Positions 1 through 11,645 of a stretch of 64,000 nucleotides of DNA are shown here, one piece after another. A model generated the notes under the pieces. The model saw nothing but the letters and a program-made list of their open reading frames with translations. It was not told the DNA's origin and ran no database searches. Origin of the DNA: Chlorops oryzae (taxonomy: Eukaryota; Arthropoda; Insecta; Diptera; Chloropidae); NCBI GenBank assembly GCA_020466095.1, contig CM035806.1, positions 94,248,340 to 94,312,339 on the forward strand. Direction: 5' to 3'. A program made the position numbers and the translations under genes. The number at the start of each line of letters is the position of its first letter. Position 1 is the first letter of the stretch.

Positions 1-181
1 TCCTCCCCCTCTTTCTATACACCACCGTTCATTCGTTAATGAAGATATCTCACTCGTTTCAGATACACGCCATGGAACGACGATCGTGTGTGGTTTGTGG
101 CCGGGGTCACGGCTTGACCCGCTGCCGCCGCTTTCGGTGATGGCCTTTGGCCAAACGGCTGCTCACTGTGCTGCAGAAGAA

Positions 182-281
182 NNNNNNNNNNNNNNNNNNN
201 NNNNNNNNNNNNNNNNNNNNNNNNNNNNNNNNNNNNNNNNNNNNNNNNNNNNNNNNNNNNNNNNNNNNNNNNNNNNNNNNN
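182..281. other. assembly gap (100 N)
   Basis: One hundred N bases, a fixed-size scaffold gap, so the true distance is unknown. The 181 bases before it show no recognisable gene. After it, up to about 650, is AT-rich sequence with an 'aataaaagca' poly(A)-like signal near 352 and no supported gene. A short stretch at 432-475 resembles 41030-41070, so it belongs to some dispersed repeat. Confidence 0.95.
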
Positions 282-776
282 ATTATTTTATTATGTTAAA
301 GAATTGTTTAGTATTGTAAGAAAAAGAAATGTATAGAATTTAAGAAGATTAATAAAAGCACGAAATCTACAGCAGAGCTACCGCGTCTACTGTTTCATCA
401 TCAACGAAGAAAATTTCTTGTACCGAACCCTGGTTAAACTGAGACATACCCCGGCAGAAAAAAAAGATCGTTACACTTTAAATATCATTAACATAAACAT
501 ACGATGTTTGCTCGTATTTTTCTTATTTTTTATTGTTATGTCTATTCCTAGTCTGATAGTTCGTATAAAGCCCATGAGATTTATAGAAAAATACTTATAT
601 GCACTAATAATTTCATTGTTTGATATGACAAAAATCTTAAGCAAAATTTAGTTAAGTATATTATAAGTTGTTTGCGAAATAGATGATACGGAAGACCCTG
701 AGTACATTTGAAATACCCAGCGACCCGACGTGGGCGGGCCAAATATATATTTTTCCTACACCTTTCATTTGTCTTA

Positions 777-1456
777 GGGAGCGTCCATAAATGATGTCAC
801 GTTTTGTGGGGGGGAGGGGGTCAGCTCATCTGTGACAGTTTTGTGACATAGGGTGGAGGGGGGTTTCGCAAGCAAGTTTGTCACACTTTTCATAGTAAAA
901 TTTGTTAAAAAAATGCGTTAAATTTTGTACTATGAACAAAGTATAAAGGCAATCGCCGTGTAAACATTGCATTAGCTTAATTGAGACAGTATTAATCGAT
1001 AAAAAATCAGTTGTTTATTTTAATTTGAAATGTCAAACGAACAATAGTGCGGCATACATATAGTGGTATTCAAGCAACAGTGCAAATCGCAGTGTGCAAT
1101 ATTTGCACTGCTTTTTTGTACGCAATTTGACAAGTGCAAATATTGCACACTGCTTTGCACTGTTGCTTGAATACCACTATTGTGCAAAATGGACAAAAAT
1201 AAACTTTTTCAGTCGCTTTTAAGGTTTTATGTGTTAAAAAAGGCGTGAGATGTCAAACTCCATATAAAAAACATGTTAGCATATTTAACCTTAAATTAGC
1301 ATTAATTGTGAATTGGCCTATACTGTTTTTTCATATTAATTGTGACGTGACACAGGGGGGAGGGGGTTAGCTCATATGAACAGGTTTGTGACAAAGGGGG
1401 GGTAGGGGGTCTAAAAATCGCAAAAAAATGCGTGACATCATTTATGGACGCCTCCC
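777..1456. mobile_element. 680-bp MITE with TTA target duplication
   Basis: The ends are inverted repeats, 'gggagcgtccataaatgatg' on the left and its complement with one extra G on the right. The flanks carry TTA at 774-776 and 1457-1459, typical of PIF/Harbinger-type insertion (TWA). G-rich subterminal blocks (ggggggaggggg) lie inside both ends. There is no coding capacity. It splits dispersed repeat copy A and hosts a smaller palindromic insertion at 1063-1177. Confidence 0.75.
1063..1177. mobile_element. 115-bp palindromic MITE nested in the larger MITE
   Basis: An almost perfect hairpin: 'gtggtattcaagcaacag' reads outward-in from both ends, separated by a short AT-rich centre. TA lies on both sides (1061-1062, 1178-1179), consistent with a Tc1/mariner-type non-autonomous insertion, although TA is weak evidence on its own. 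Confidence 0.65.
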
Positions 1457-2289
1457 TTAGACTAAGACTCTTAGTCAACCTATGTTGCGAGTTTGAAGCC
1501 TTAACTGCTTTGACTTTGTAAGTTACAACAAATCTTTATTTGTGGGCGTGGAAGTGGGCGGGACACATTAATTTTTTTTCCTACACCCTTCGTTCTCCTT
1601 GGTCAACCTATGTTGCAAATTTGAAGCTTCTACGCCTTTTACTTCACAAGTTTACGATAGACCCCTATTTGTAGGCTTATTTGGGGGCGTGGCTTGAAGA
1701 AGACGGCGCTCGTTTTTTCACGATATGTAGCTTTTTGTAGTTTACCAGTACACCAAATATAAATGAAATGTGTTGAGCGGTTCGCAAGTTACAAGCATTT
1801 TACTGAAAATACAATCAATTCATTTGTGGGCGTGGCAGTGGGAGGATGTCTTCCATTTTTACTTAGAATCATACTCGAACACCGATATACCTGTGTGCAA
1901 AATTTCGACTTCATTGGTCTAGCCGTTTCGGAGAAGATCCGGACACGAACGGACGGACAGACGCACAGACGTACATGTTTAAATTGATTCAGTTTTTGAT
2001 CCTGATCAAGAATATATATATATGTATATATCTACGGAGCTTAGTTCTGGTTGTTACAAGATTTGCACAAAACTAGTATACCCTGCTTAGGCTGGGTATA
2101 ATTAATCAGTTTATTTAAAATTTCCCCAATACAATGGGCCGTGTAATATGAACTGAAACAGTGAGAATAGAAAGCTTATTTTTTTTATGAGAAACCCGTT
2201 TTTATTTTTAATCAAAATATGCACCAAAGGAATCAACACATTTTTGTCATTTTAACGGTAGTTCGTTTTTTCCTCTGCTGTATAAGCTT

Positions 2290-3228
2290 ACGTCACGAGA
2301 GCTCAAAAAGACTGCAAAGTCTTTTTTGACGGCTTCTGCAGAATTAAATTTTTTCCTACCAAAAATTTGTCCAAATTTTGAAAGAAGTGGTAGTCAGTGG
2401 GTGCCAGGTCCGGTGAATATGGTGGATGAATAAGAGCTTCCAAATTCAACTCCTGCAGCGTAAACACAGTCATTTTTGCTGTATGTGGTCGAGCGTTATC
2501 TAGCAAAAATACAGGAGATTATCTATTTAGTTTGGGCTGTTTAACGGCATGTTTTTCTATCATTTTGGCAAGTTGTCTGCAGCGAACCTCTGCCGTGATC
2601 AAGTCCCCTGGTTGCATTAAGCTGTAGTGTATACCTCTTGCACAGGACCACCAAACAGTTACCATAAGTTTCTTTTGATGGATATCTCGTTTCGGCTAAT
2701 GTTTTGGTGCCTCATCTCGATCAAACCACTGCGATGAACATTTACAGTTACCATAAAGGATCCGCTTATCGTCGCATGTAACGATTCGATCCAAAAAAGG
2801 TTCCGCTGTGTGACGACAGAGCAGTGAAAGGCACACATTAAATCTTCGCTCTTTCTGTGCATTACTTAAATCGTGATGGATCCATTTATCCAACTTCTTT
2901 ACTTTACCGATTAGTCAAGTGAGCTTACATGCTTTTTTTGGTTACACGGATGATTAACGACAACGTGAGCACTTTGAGCTGGGTTTGATTCAAGTGTATC
3001 TCTGGACTAGTCGTCGTCTACCTTCACCTCTGTTCGCCCTCGTATTTCATTTCTGATGTCGAAATCTCCGGAACGAAACTTTTTAAACCAACGGGATACT
3101 GTCGGTTGTGAAGTGACTTTGGAACCAAATGCAATCCTTCGAGCAGTTTCCGCAACTGAGGTCCCACATTGAAACTCATATTTCATAACGATGCGAATTT
3201 CTGAGTTTTCCATGTTTCTTTCAAACAA
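2290..3228 (-). pseudogene. mariner transposase relic
   Basis: Reading leftward from 3228, fragments give a mariner transposase in order. An N-terminal helix-turn-helix region (MFERN..., 'VSRWFKKFRSGD') is followed by a middle part with 'FLDRIVTCDDK', which holds the first catalytic Asp. Then come 'LDNARPHTA' with the second Asp and 'YSPDLAPTDYHFF' with the third, the D,D34D signature of mariners. Several frameshifts and stops separate the fragments, so the enzyme is dead. No convincing terminal inverted repeats are visible, so the element limits are unknown. Confidence 0.8.
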
Positions 3229-3549
3229 TCGTTATAAATGCACCATTCAAAATTAAGGCAAAACTATATGCATTTAACAAAGACCAGAAACAGGGCCAAA
3301 AGTTTTATATCGATAACTGTCCTGTGACAAAAGATTTAATGGATATAACACAACTGTTTTCTTAGTGTTTAATTTCATACAACACGACCCAATACTATAT
3401 ATCTTCTTTTTATTTTTTTCAATTTTTTCTGTCCTATTGTACATACTTCCAATGACATCAACAGAGCAAGCTAGTGCCCCACTCTCTTGGTTTTGGTTTT
3501 TTCAAATTTTTTGGCTTGTTGGCATTTGTTAATTGTCTTTGCTTGCCAT

Positions 3550-4006
3550 ACATACTTTTGCTATGTGTTCTTACGTCCGCAATCACAGCATACAGCGTCT
3601 CTGTACTTGCATTCACTGCGAATATGAGAGCCACCGCAACTAAAACAGTTTTTAGTTTGGTTTTATTTTGATCTATTTTGTGCCTGACTGCTGATCTTGT
3701 TCACTAACGGAATATTTTTTTTGCTTTTGTTGTTGTTTTATAGACTTTGTTGCACTAGACGTCGACATAAACAACCCCGCAATTACTTACACTTCTTCTT
3801 TATTGTTGCGCTATACCTCTTAACTCGGCTACCCATTCCTTATAAGTTTGGTAAGGTTTCATTTCGCATTTGTTGAAATTGTGACTTGCTGTAACCACAT
3901 GCACTTCTTGTTCAAAATGTGCTCCCAACTTTTCCAGCATCTCCGTATAGGTGCTTTTAAACTTTTGCTGTTCTTTCATGAGATTTGTAATCACCTTCTC
4001 CGACAT
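3550..4006 (-). pseudogene. Ty3/Gypsy (mag-like) gag fragment
   Basis: The minus strand begins with an ATG at 4006 and encodes 68 residues including 'YKEWVAELRGIAQQ', a sequence style typical of gag in mag-like Gypsy elements. Further along, around 3560-3640, is a zinc knuckle '[13 protein letters not shown]' followed by a second Cys pair. Stops separate the two parts. Nothing of pol is visible between here and the mariner relic, so the element is truncated after gag. Confidence 0.65.
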
Positions 4007-4300
4007 TCTTCGTTTTTATACTCTCGCCACTTATATGTTTTTAGTTCTTAAGCGAAGTGAAGGCGTGTGTGGGTTCATTTGAAGCATGCAGAAGACTAAT
4101 TTATTAAGAATAGACATCACAATAAATGTAAGAGAATAAAAGTAAAGCTAAGAGAGAACATTAAGAGAGTATAACATTTGTTGAACTTAAGTTAGTTAGA
4201 GTAATGTAATTCTGTAAGATTCGATACTCATCAGTTAAGTGTGAGTTGTTCAATACAACAAAACAATTAAGCTTAGTTCTGTTGAGCGCTTAAATCTGTC
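4007..4300 (-). other. probable LTR and primer-binding region of the Gypsy fragment
   Basis: On the minus strand the stretch directly before the gag ATG contains 'tggcgagagtataaa', similar to the primer-binding region of mag-like elements. Before that is AT-rich sequence with an 'aataaatta' signal, as expected of a 3' LTR portion. The other LTR is not present in the window, so the boundaries are estimates. From 4300 to 4870 there is only AT-rich sequence with no gene. Confidence 0.4.
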
Positions 4301-4875
4301 GAATTTAATATTAAAAAAAAATTAAACAAACTCTTGATTGAAATTTAATATAACGAATTTTCCCCCAATTTCGTTATATGTTTCAATTTTGTCAACGAAC
4401 ACACCAATAAATCGAGTTAAGCAATCGCCAAATAATAGGAATTTTTCGTAGCCAGTTTTTCTGTATAGGGACGACTGGTGCAAATCTCACTGCTTTTTTA
4501 AATTTACCCCATCTGCAATATGGGAATGAAAAGGCTTAGGTCTGTAGATTTTTTCAAACCAGTTTAACACATCTTATGCCTTTAATTTTCAAACCAATTT
4601 TTTCCTCATTTTTATTTAATAGTTAAGATAACCAATTAAAATATTTAAAGTTTGTAATTCAAAGTTATAAAATTTCTGTTTTATTGCGTGATTTCACATA
4701 GTGTACTAAATAGATGAATTAGGGTAAATTCCGATATTTGGCAGACTATAATTGCAATTATTTTTATTGTAATTTATTAAGCAGACCATTTCTACGATTA
4801 TGCTGCAGCAAATCATGATTTACATAAATCACGATTTATACAAGTACCCGTTTATGCGAAATGTGTTATGACACG

Positions 4876-5174
4876 TGTTGTGGCCACCCTGATCAAAATA
4901 CTAAAACAGCTCATGAGACGCAACAGTGAAGAGAACGGGACAGTTCGTTTTGAGATGTCGTCGTGCGCGGTCAACATGCTATTTTAAAACTTGTGACATT
5001 TTTTCTTGACTTGCATTTTTACAATTAGTTCTAAATTCGTAAAATCCGTTCCCATTTTCGTTATTAACATTCAAATTCAATTTCAAACTTATACATACAA
5101 ATTTATATTAAAATAAAACTATAAACATCATTGTTCGTAAAAAATAGTGACTTCACAATTGTCGAACTTTTACA
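4876..5174 (+). repeat. 5' LTR of the BEL element
   Basis: Begins TGTTGTGGCC and ends CGAACTTTTACA. It aligns along its whole length with 13463-13762, with scattered substitutions and short indels. The TG...CA ends and flanking ACACG set the boundaries. Confidence 0.9.
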
Positions 5175-5269
5175 TGTTTTTTGAATATTGTCCGTGCGCA
5201 TTGTGAACATTGTGAAGTCAAGGCCGACGTAATTATTCAGCAGGCACCGTACAGTTTACGGGATAGCTG

Positions 5270-5710
5270 ACAGAAAGTTTCCTTCAGTATATAAGGACTG
5301 ACGACGTGCACAGGCATTTCCCACAGTGTTATTTGTTTTAAGTAAATAAGCACAGACGCCGAGTAAGTGTGCTTCCTGCCCTTAGTATATGGGGATTGAC
5401 GGCACACATGCGCATTCTTCATAGTATTATTTACTTTAAGTAAATGAGTACCGACGCCGAACGAGTGTGCTACTTGCCTTTAGAACATAAGGACCGACGC
5501 CGAGCGAATGTGCTACTTGCCTTTAGTACATAAGGACCGACGCCGAGCGAGTGCGCTACTTGCCTCTAGTAAATAAGGACCGACATCTCGAGCGCGCATT
5601 CTCCACAGTGTTATTCACGTTACGGTTATAAGCACTAACGCCGAACGGGTGAATGTGTTGCCGGCCTACTTGTCTTTGGTATATAAGGACCGAAGCGAAG
5701 CGAACAAGAA
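5270..5710 (+). repeat. tandem repeats in the BEL 5' untranslated region
   Basis: A unit of about 43 bp recurs roughly nine times with drift. Its core reads 'aaggaccgacgccgagcga' followed by 'gtgtgctacttgcc'. The repeats lie between the 5' LTR and the gag start at 5888, so they would be in the genomic RNA leader. They have no open frame of their own. Confidence 0.8.
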
Positions 5711-5887
5711 TTTCTTACAATTTACAAAATTGTTATTTACTTCTAAGAAACAAGACGACGAAGAAAATCCATACGTTGTCGAACTCCATCAAAAGAGTAG
5801 AAGACAATCAGGCAGTTGTGTTTTAAAATTCATAGACTAAAGACGTCTTAAGGAAATGAAAGGCATAATCGTTGCGAAAGTTAATAA

Positions 5888-6768
5888 ATGCCAAACCCGC
5901 CGTACAAGTTGAGGAAACCGCCTGGTAGAAACTCGGATAACATGAATCAGGAAGGAACCAGTGGAACAATTGCGACAGCAGTGCCGTTCAGTCAACTACC
6001 AGCCCTGACGGACAGTATTACCATGTTGCGTAACATGGTGGAGCAGCTACAATTTTCATCAACGGAAAGTCAAAAGGAGATAGCGGAATTACGTGCGGAG
6101 ATGTCCAGAAAAAAAGATGAGGAAAAGAGCAATGAAATTCAAAACAATTTTGCCGTGACGCAGACTGTGGCGACCGAATCAGTTATGAGTGAAAGGGACG
6201 TGAAGTTATATGATCTACCGAAATTCGATGGGAGGATTGATGAATGGCCTCTTTTTACGCGAATTTTGTGGAATCTACCCAAAGGTTCAATTATCCGGCA
6301 TACATGAATTTGATGAGATTACAGAAAGCGTTATCGGGTGCAGCCAAGGAAGCAGTCGCATCTTTATTGATTTTTCCATCAGACGTACCGAAAATAATAG
6401 AAGAATTGAAGTTCCGATTTTGGTGATCCGATATCCTCGTGCGAGATCAGCTGAAAAAACTGCAGGAATTACCTAACGTGAGTCTTTCCAAGCCAGAGCA
6501 GATTGTGGAGCTCTCGACGAGGATTAGGAACGCCGTGTCTTTACTATCGTCGGCTGACTGTGGACACCATTTGTCCAATACGATTCTTTTGGACGAAGTC
6601 GTGGCTAAATTGCCTCTGAGCCAACAGCTAGAATGGGCTAGACATGGCACATCCTTAATTCCGATTGTGACCATGAGCGATTTTTCAGACTGGTTACATC
6701 AACTGGCGAGAGTGGTCTGTGAGATTCCACCATTGACGCAACGAAAGGAGAAGCAAGCCAAAGCATGT
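5888..6768 (+). pseudogene. gag: BEL gag, N-terminal and central part
   Basis: The chosen ATG starts a frame with a short basic N-terminus and then a coiled-coil-like stretch around residues 50-80 (LRNMVEQLQ..., EIAELRAEM). The conserved gag core continues in another frame at 6244-6426 ('KFDGRIDEWPLF', 'LQKALSGAAKEAVASL') and again from 6439 ('MRDQLKKLQELPNVS'). Frameshifts near 6290 and 6765 and a stop near 6426 separate the parts. Gag would form the virus-like particle. This is a decayed copy. Confidence 0.8.
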
Positions 6769-6769
6769 C

Positions 6770-8017
6770 ATGCACCTTTCCCATCAGGACGAAAAGAAGA
6801 CTGGAGATTGTTACGGCTGTCAAGGGGATCATCAGTTTCAAAAATGTCCGGAATATTTTGGATTGCGCGTAGACGACAGGTGGAAAAGGGTGCAGGAACT
6901 TAAGTTGTGCTTCTCGTGCCTGTGGAAGGGACATAGTCTGTCAAAATGTCCGAAGCGAAAAGAATGCGGAGAGATCAATTGTCGTAGGTCACACCATCAA
7001 ACGCTGCATAGTATAAACGCGAAAAAGGATCTTCAGGCTCATGTTTTGACAAATAGCCATTCTCAACGAGACAGTTTGTTCAAGATACTTCCGGTTTCTC
7101 TATATGGTCCATGTGGAAGTATGGAAACGTTTTCCATGATAAATGAGGGATCAGCCATATCTCTTCTGGATGAGAATGTCGCCAAGAAACTGGGTGTGAA
7201 AGGAAAATCGCAGCCAATAACGCTCATGTGGTATGGACAACGAACGACAACGGAACCTTCAACCATGGTTCAGCTGGAAACTTCGGGAATAGGCACGCGT
7301 AGATTTGGTTTGAAAAGAGTTCAGACAGTGCAGAATTTGGATTTGCCGCAACAATCGATAAAACAGCGGAATGCGTCGAAGCTGAAGGATGTCGAGATAC
7401 CCGTATATGCTGACACTAAACCAACGTTGTTGCTTGGATTGGACAACGTATGGCTGAGCACGCCGAGCGAGATAATCGAAGGACATGCAGCTGAACCGAC
7501 GGCGGCTAGAACTAGGCTAGGATGGGTTGTGTACGGGCCAGCGTCACATTTACAGTCATCGAACGGCCCAGTCATTCTGCATATACGCCAAGATAAAGTC
7601 AGAGATGAGCTACAGCAAATTGTGGACGACTACTTACGAAACGACAACTTTGGAACTAATTGTCTGGAATATAAGCTGGAAGCAGAGGAAGACAAAGTGG
7701 CCAGAGAAAATATGTCATCAACAGTAAATCACAACGGAATCCGCTATGAAATTGGACTACTTTGGAAGACCTATCCACCAAATTTCCCGGAAAGCTATGT
7801 TATGGCTGAGAAGCGACTTTTGAATCTGGAAAAACGTATGGAACGTGAACCGGAATGTGCATCACATTACAAGACAGAAATGAAAAAAATACTTCGACAA
7901 ACGATATGCGCGACACGTGTCGCCAGAGGAGATACAATTCAACAAAAAAGCTTGGTATTTACCCCACTTTGCCGTATCGAACATCAACAAGCCAGGAAAA
8001 TTGAGGATTGTATTTGA
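6770..8017 (+). pseudogene. BEL gag zinc-knuckle and protease region
   Basis: This 415-codon frame starts with two Cys/His clusters, 'CYGCQGDHQFQKC' and 'CFSCLWKGHSLSKC', typical of the gag C-terminus in BEL/Pao. The aspartic protease follows. Its active-site region reads 'MINEGSAISLLD', with Asn where the catalytic Asp of the family (D-[DE]-G-S) is expected, so the protease is probably inactive. The frame runs into the start of the RT connection domain ('YPPNFPESYVMAEKRL') and is lost by a frameshift near 7915. Confidence in family is high, in protease inactivity moderate. Confidence 0.82.
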
Positions 8018-8818
8018 CGCCGCTGCGAAGATCAGGGACACTTCATTGAACTCAACACTACTGAAGAGTCCAGAACAGGCACAGTCGCTTATGGAAATCT
8101 TGTACCGATTTCGTCAAAACAAAATAGGTGTTGCTGCCGATATATGCGAGATGTTTTCGCAAATCAAAATTCGCGAAGAGGATCAACATGCACAAAAATT
8201 TTTGTGGAGGGACGATCCAAAAAACCAATTATTAACCATTGCCTTATGTCATCGATGATTTTTGGGGCCATAAGTTCACCGTGCTGTGCGGAGTTCATCA
8301 AAAACTACAACCCCGAATCGTTCCAGAAAGAATTTCCACAGGCAACGGAGGCCATTACCAAGAGGCATTATGTGGACGACTTCGTTTGTGGGTTCGATTC
8401 TGAAGAGGAGGCCATGAAGATTTGCCAAGAGGTCGTGATTATTCACAAAAATGCTGGCTTCCGACTGAGGAACTTCGTGTCTAACTCGAAGCTGGTTGAG
8501 AATACGATGAATGAGGGAGAAGTGACACAGTTTGATCTGATGAGTATGGAACGACAGGCCACAATGGAGAAAATACTAGGCATGTATTGGAACACAAAGT
8601 TGGACATGTTTGAGTTCCAAACTAGATTTCAACGCGTAACAATACCACTGATGAGAGCTGAAAGGCCGCCGACAAAAAGAGAGTTGCTTTTCGTAGTAAT
8701 GTCAATCTTTGATCCGTTCGGGTTCATCGCTGACTTCTCGATTTTCTCCAAGGGGCTTATCCAGGACGTCTGGAAGCGACGGGTTGATTGGGACGAACCG
8801 ATTCCTCCTGATTTATAG
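7917..8818 (+). pseudogene. BEL reverse transcriptase
   Basis: Two overlapping frames, 7917-8258 and 8144-8818, carry the RT. The first has 'KLRIVFDAAAK' and 'AADICEMFSQI', the palm motif with the first catalytic Asp. The second has the 'YVDDF' box with the catalytic Asp pair, then 'DPFGFIADFSI' of the connection domain. The frame switches near 8240 and stops at 8818, in front of the RNase H part. The motif spacing is normal for BEL/Pao. Confidence 0.85.
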
Positions 8819-8890
8819 CGCAGATGGTTATCCTGGTGGGACGAATTACGTCAAATTAAATTTCGTCAAATACCCAGGTGGTATTCGCCA

Positions 8891-9676
8891 TTGATGCACA
8901 AAGAAAGTAAGGTTGAATTCCACATGTTCGTTGACGCCAGCCAAGTCGCCTTTGCGGCGATGGGGTACTTTCGCGTTAGTAAGGGGACCAATGTGGACGT
9001 GTGTTTTGTGTCCGGAAAGACTAAAGTCGCACCAGCGAAGCTCCTATCGATCCCTAGGCTTGAGCTACAAGCTGCAGTTTTGGGACTTCGCCTGAGCCAA
9101 ACAATACAACAATGCCATGATGTCTTCGTATCGCGAATAATATATTGGTGCGATTCCCGCACCGTTCTACAGTGGATAAATTCAGCTGAACGAAAGCATA
9201 AATCCTTTGTTGCTCATGGAATAACTGAAATACTAAGCATGAGCCAGCCAGACCAGTGGAAATGGGTTCCTAGCAAACAGAACACAGCTGATGTCGCTAC
9301 ACGACCGTCTTATCCACCCAAATTTGAAGTGATCAGCAAGTGGGTGACAGGACTCAACTTTCTGCTGGGTAAAGAAGAGGACTGGCCATCAGAAAAACTA
9401 CAGGTGTCCCGCGAGCCGCTGGAAGAAGAGAATGTCACCTGTCTGCTGAGTCAAAGACAGGCAAGTATGTTTGAACTTTTGTATAATAAATTTTTTTCGT
9501 ATTTGAAGCTCAAGCGGGTGGTCGCATGGGTATTGAGAGCCGTAGAAGAGAAACTATTTGCGCTGTTGGAAAACTGCAATCATTCGTTCTCAGCGTCGCG
9601 GAAATGGAAAGAGCTGGAAACACTGTATGTAAACTGGTGCAAAAGGAATCCTTTCGTGACGAAATCGGAGATCTGA
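8891..9676 (+). pseudogene. BEL RNase H and integrase zinc region
   Basis: The frame has the RNase H acidic residues in order: 'FVDASQVAFAAMGY' (Asp), 'IPRLELQAAVLG' (Glu) and 'WCDSRTVLQWI' (Asp). It also has 'KQNTADVATRPSYPP', the typical end of RNase H in BEL elements. The domain itself is uninterrupted. The frame then runs into the linker before integrase and is replaced by another frame from 9526. RNase H degrades the RNA strand during reverse transcription. Confidence 0.83.
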
Positions 9677-10579
9677 AGAATGGTCGTCAGGTGTCGAAAT
9701 CGAGCAAAATATTTCGTTTATCACCATATTTGGATAAAGATGGCCTGCTTCGAGTTCAGGAACGATTAGATGAAGCGGTGCATTTGCCCCTTGAGACCAG
9801 AAGACCAGTGCTGATGCCACAACACCATACAGTTTCAAAGCTTAGCGTCCAACACTACCGCAGCTTGATGTACCACCAAAACTTGGCTGCAACAATGGGC
9901 AGAATTCGTCAAAAATTTTGGTTTCCTCGCTTGAAGACGATGCTGAAGGAAATACAACGCGAGTGCCCTAAATGCCGAATAGCTGCGGCCGCACCACAGG
10001 CGCCGTTTATGGGTCAGCTTCCAGCGGACAGAGTAACGCCGTATGTACGTCCTTTTAGCTATACAGGGACGGATTTGTTTGGACCGATAAACGTGGCCGT
10101 CGGGCGTCGCCGTGAGAAAAGATGGGCGGTGATTTACATGCCTTACTACTAGGGCAGCTCATTTGGAGTTGGCGGAAAATCTCTCCACGGACGCCTTTCT
10201 TTTGTGCCTCCGAAACTTTGTTTACAGAAGAGGCACTCCTATCCGTATCAGGTGCGACAATGGAACCAATTTCATAGGTGCCCAGAGAGAACTGAAGGAA
10301 TGTGAAAGGCTCCTGGATACCAACCCCATCTGCAACGAGAGCACCAACCGCAACATCGAATGGTTGTTTAACTGTCCCGGTAACCCAAGTTCCGGTGGTT
10401 GCTGGGAGCGTTTAATCCAAATTATAAAACGACTGATTCATCATATGGTAAAGGAGGTTGTACCGAGAGTTGAGACGCTTCGTAGCGCTTTAATCGAGGC
10501 TGAAAACATTTTGAACTCGCGCCCATTAACTGAGGTCCCTTTGGAGTCAGTGGAAGCGGAACCACTCACTCCGAATTAG
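9526..10579 (+). pseudogene. BEL integrase, 5' portion
   Basis: Frame 9526-10152 holds a zinc-binding region with two His and 'CPKC', then 'YTGTDLFGPI' with the first catalytic Asp. It ends at a stop after 'VIYMPYY'. The continuation 10163-10579 has 'RCDNGTNFIGAQREL' (second Asp) and 'SSGGCWERLIQIIKR' (catalytic Glu). The coding sequence is then cut after 'LTPN' by the nested element starting at 10577 and resumes at 13073. Confidence 0.85.
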
Positions 10580-10794
10580 AGCTGAACGCGTGACGTGAAT
10601 TTTACAGTGTCACGATGTGTCACTGCTACTCACGGCGTGAGCGTGATATGAAAATCACGAAAAGTCCGTGCATGTGCGTGAGTAAGAAAATCGTGATTTT
10701 TACCGTGCGTGAGAGAAATATCACGCACGCACGGAATACTCACGAAAATAAAAGTATTCATAAATTGAAAGTAGGCATTGAGTAGGATATATAT

Positions 10795-11643
10795 AATATA
10801 TCGTCAGCAAAAATATTTTAAATTGTGTTTGCTATTCATAAATTCATTTCATTCATTGAATTGAACTCACGATGAATGGACCGAGCAAAAAGCAGATCAT
10901 TGAAAATGATTTGAAAAACGATCCATCGGATCGTCGGTGTACATTTTTTACGCCGGCGAAATCGTAAAGAAGTTTACATCGGCTAAGGCGATTGCACACA
11001 TATCTTTTTCTCAGCCCTAAATATGTTAAAACATTACCTTAACAAAAATTCCTGCAGTTTTCGTTGTTCTAGCTTGGAAATCTAACTACACATTTTCTGT
11101 GCTTCGATTTGGCTTCACAAGCTCGAAATTATTATTAACTACAAAATTTTTGCGAATGGTGGGCATGGTCGAATTCCTACCGCTAGACATTTTGTCTAGT
11201 AGCGAAATACTCAATTCAAAAAAGTGAAAATCAAATTTTCGCAAATTTCGCGAAATGTGGTCATGGTAAAATTTTAACCGTTAGAGGACATTTTGCCTAG
11301 CTGCGAAATACTCAATTCAAATAGTGAAAATAAAATTTTGCGAATTTCGCGAAATGTGGTCATGGTCAAATTTTAACCATAAGTGACGACTTAATTTGGT
11401 GGTGGTAAAGGGGGCGAAAATCGACCCCCATGGGTGAAAAAAGTGACAAAAAAGCGCGATTTGCGGAGCGGTTGCCGTTTTGCAGAGTGGAGAAATGGAT
11501 AACTAAGCAAAAACTCATTTTCTGCCACCTGTAGGAGGTGGCGATTTCACCGGCGTAAAAATTGAAATTTTCAAATCATTTTCAATTTCATTTTTCATTT
11601 TAAATAGCAAACGAAATCTAAAATATTTTTGCTGACGATATAT
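10795..11643. mobile_element. inner inverted-repeat element inside the foldback element
   Basis: The arms 10795-10835 and 11603-11643 are imperfect inverted copies containing 'cgtcagcaaaaatatttta'. The body 10965-11420 is related to the inverted segment 36905-37350, including 'ttcgcgaaatgtggtcatgg' blocks repeated two to three times. There is no coding capacity. It seems to have inserted in the foldback element before the mariner, which sits at its right end. Confidence 0.6.
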
Positions 11644-11645
11644 TA

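Larger units (their letters stand above)
700..2103 (-). repeat. dispersed repeat copy A, interrupted by a MITE
   Basis: This segment matches the inverted segment at 35347-36045. Shared pieces include a 'gaaatacccagcg' end, repeated 'gtgggcgtgg' blocks, a tract of ggacgga-type units, 'gatcctgatcaagaat' and a 'gggtata' end. The family resembles common dipteran intergenic repeats but I cannot name it. The element is split by the insertion at 777-1456. The small open frame at 1763-1987 is shared with copy B but is a repeat shadow, not a supported gene. Confidence 0.7.
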
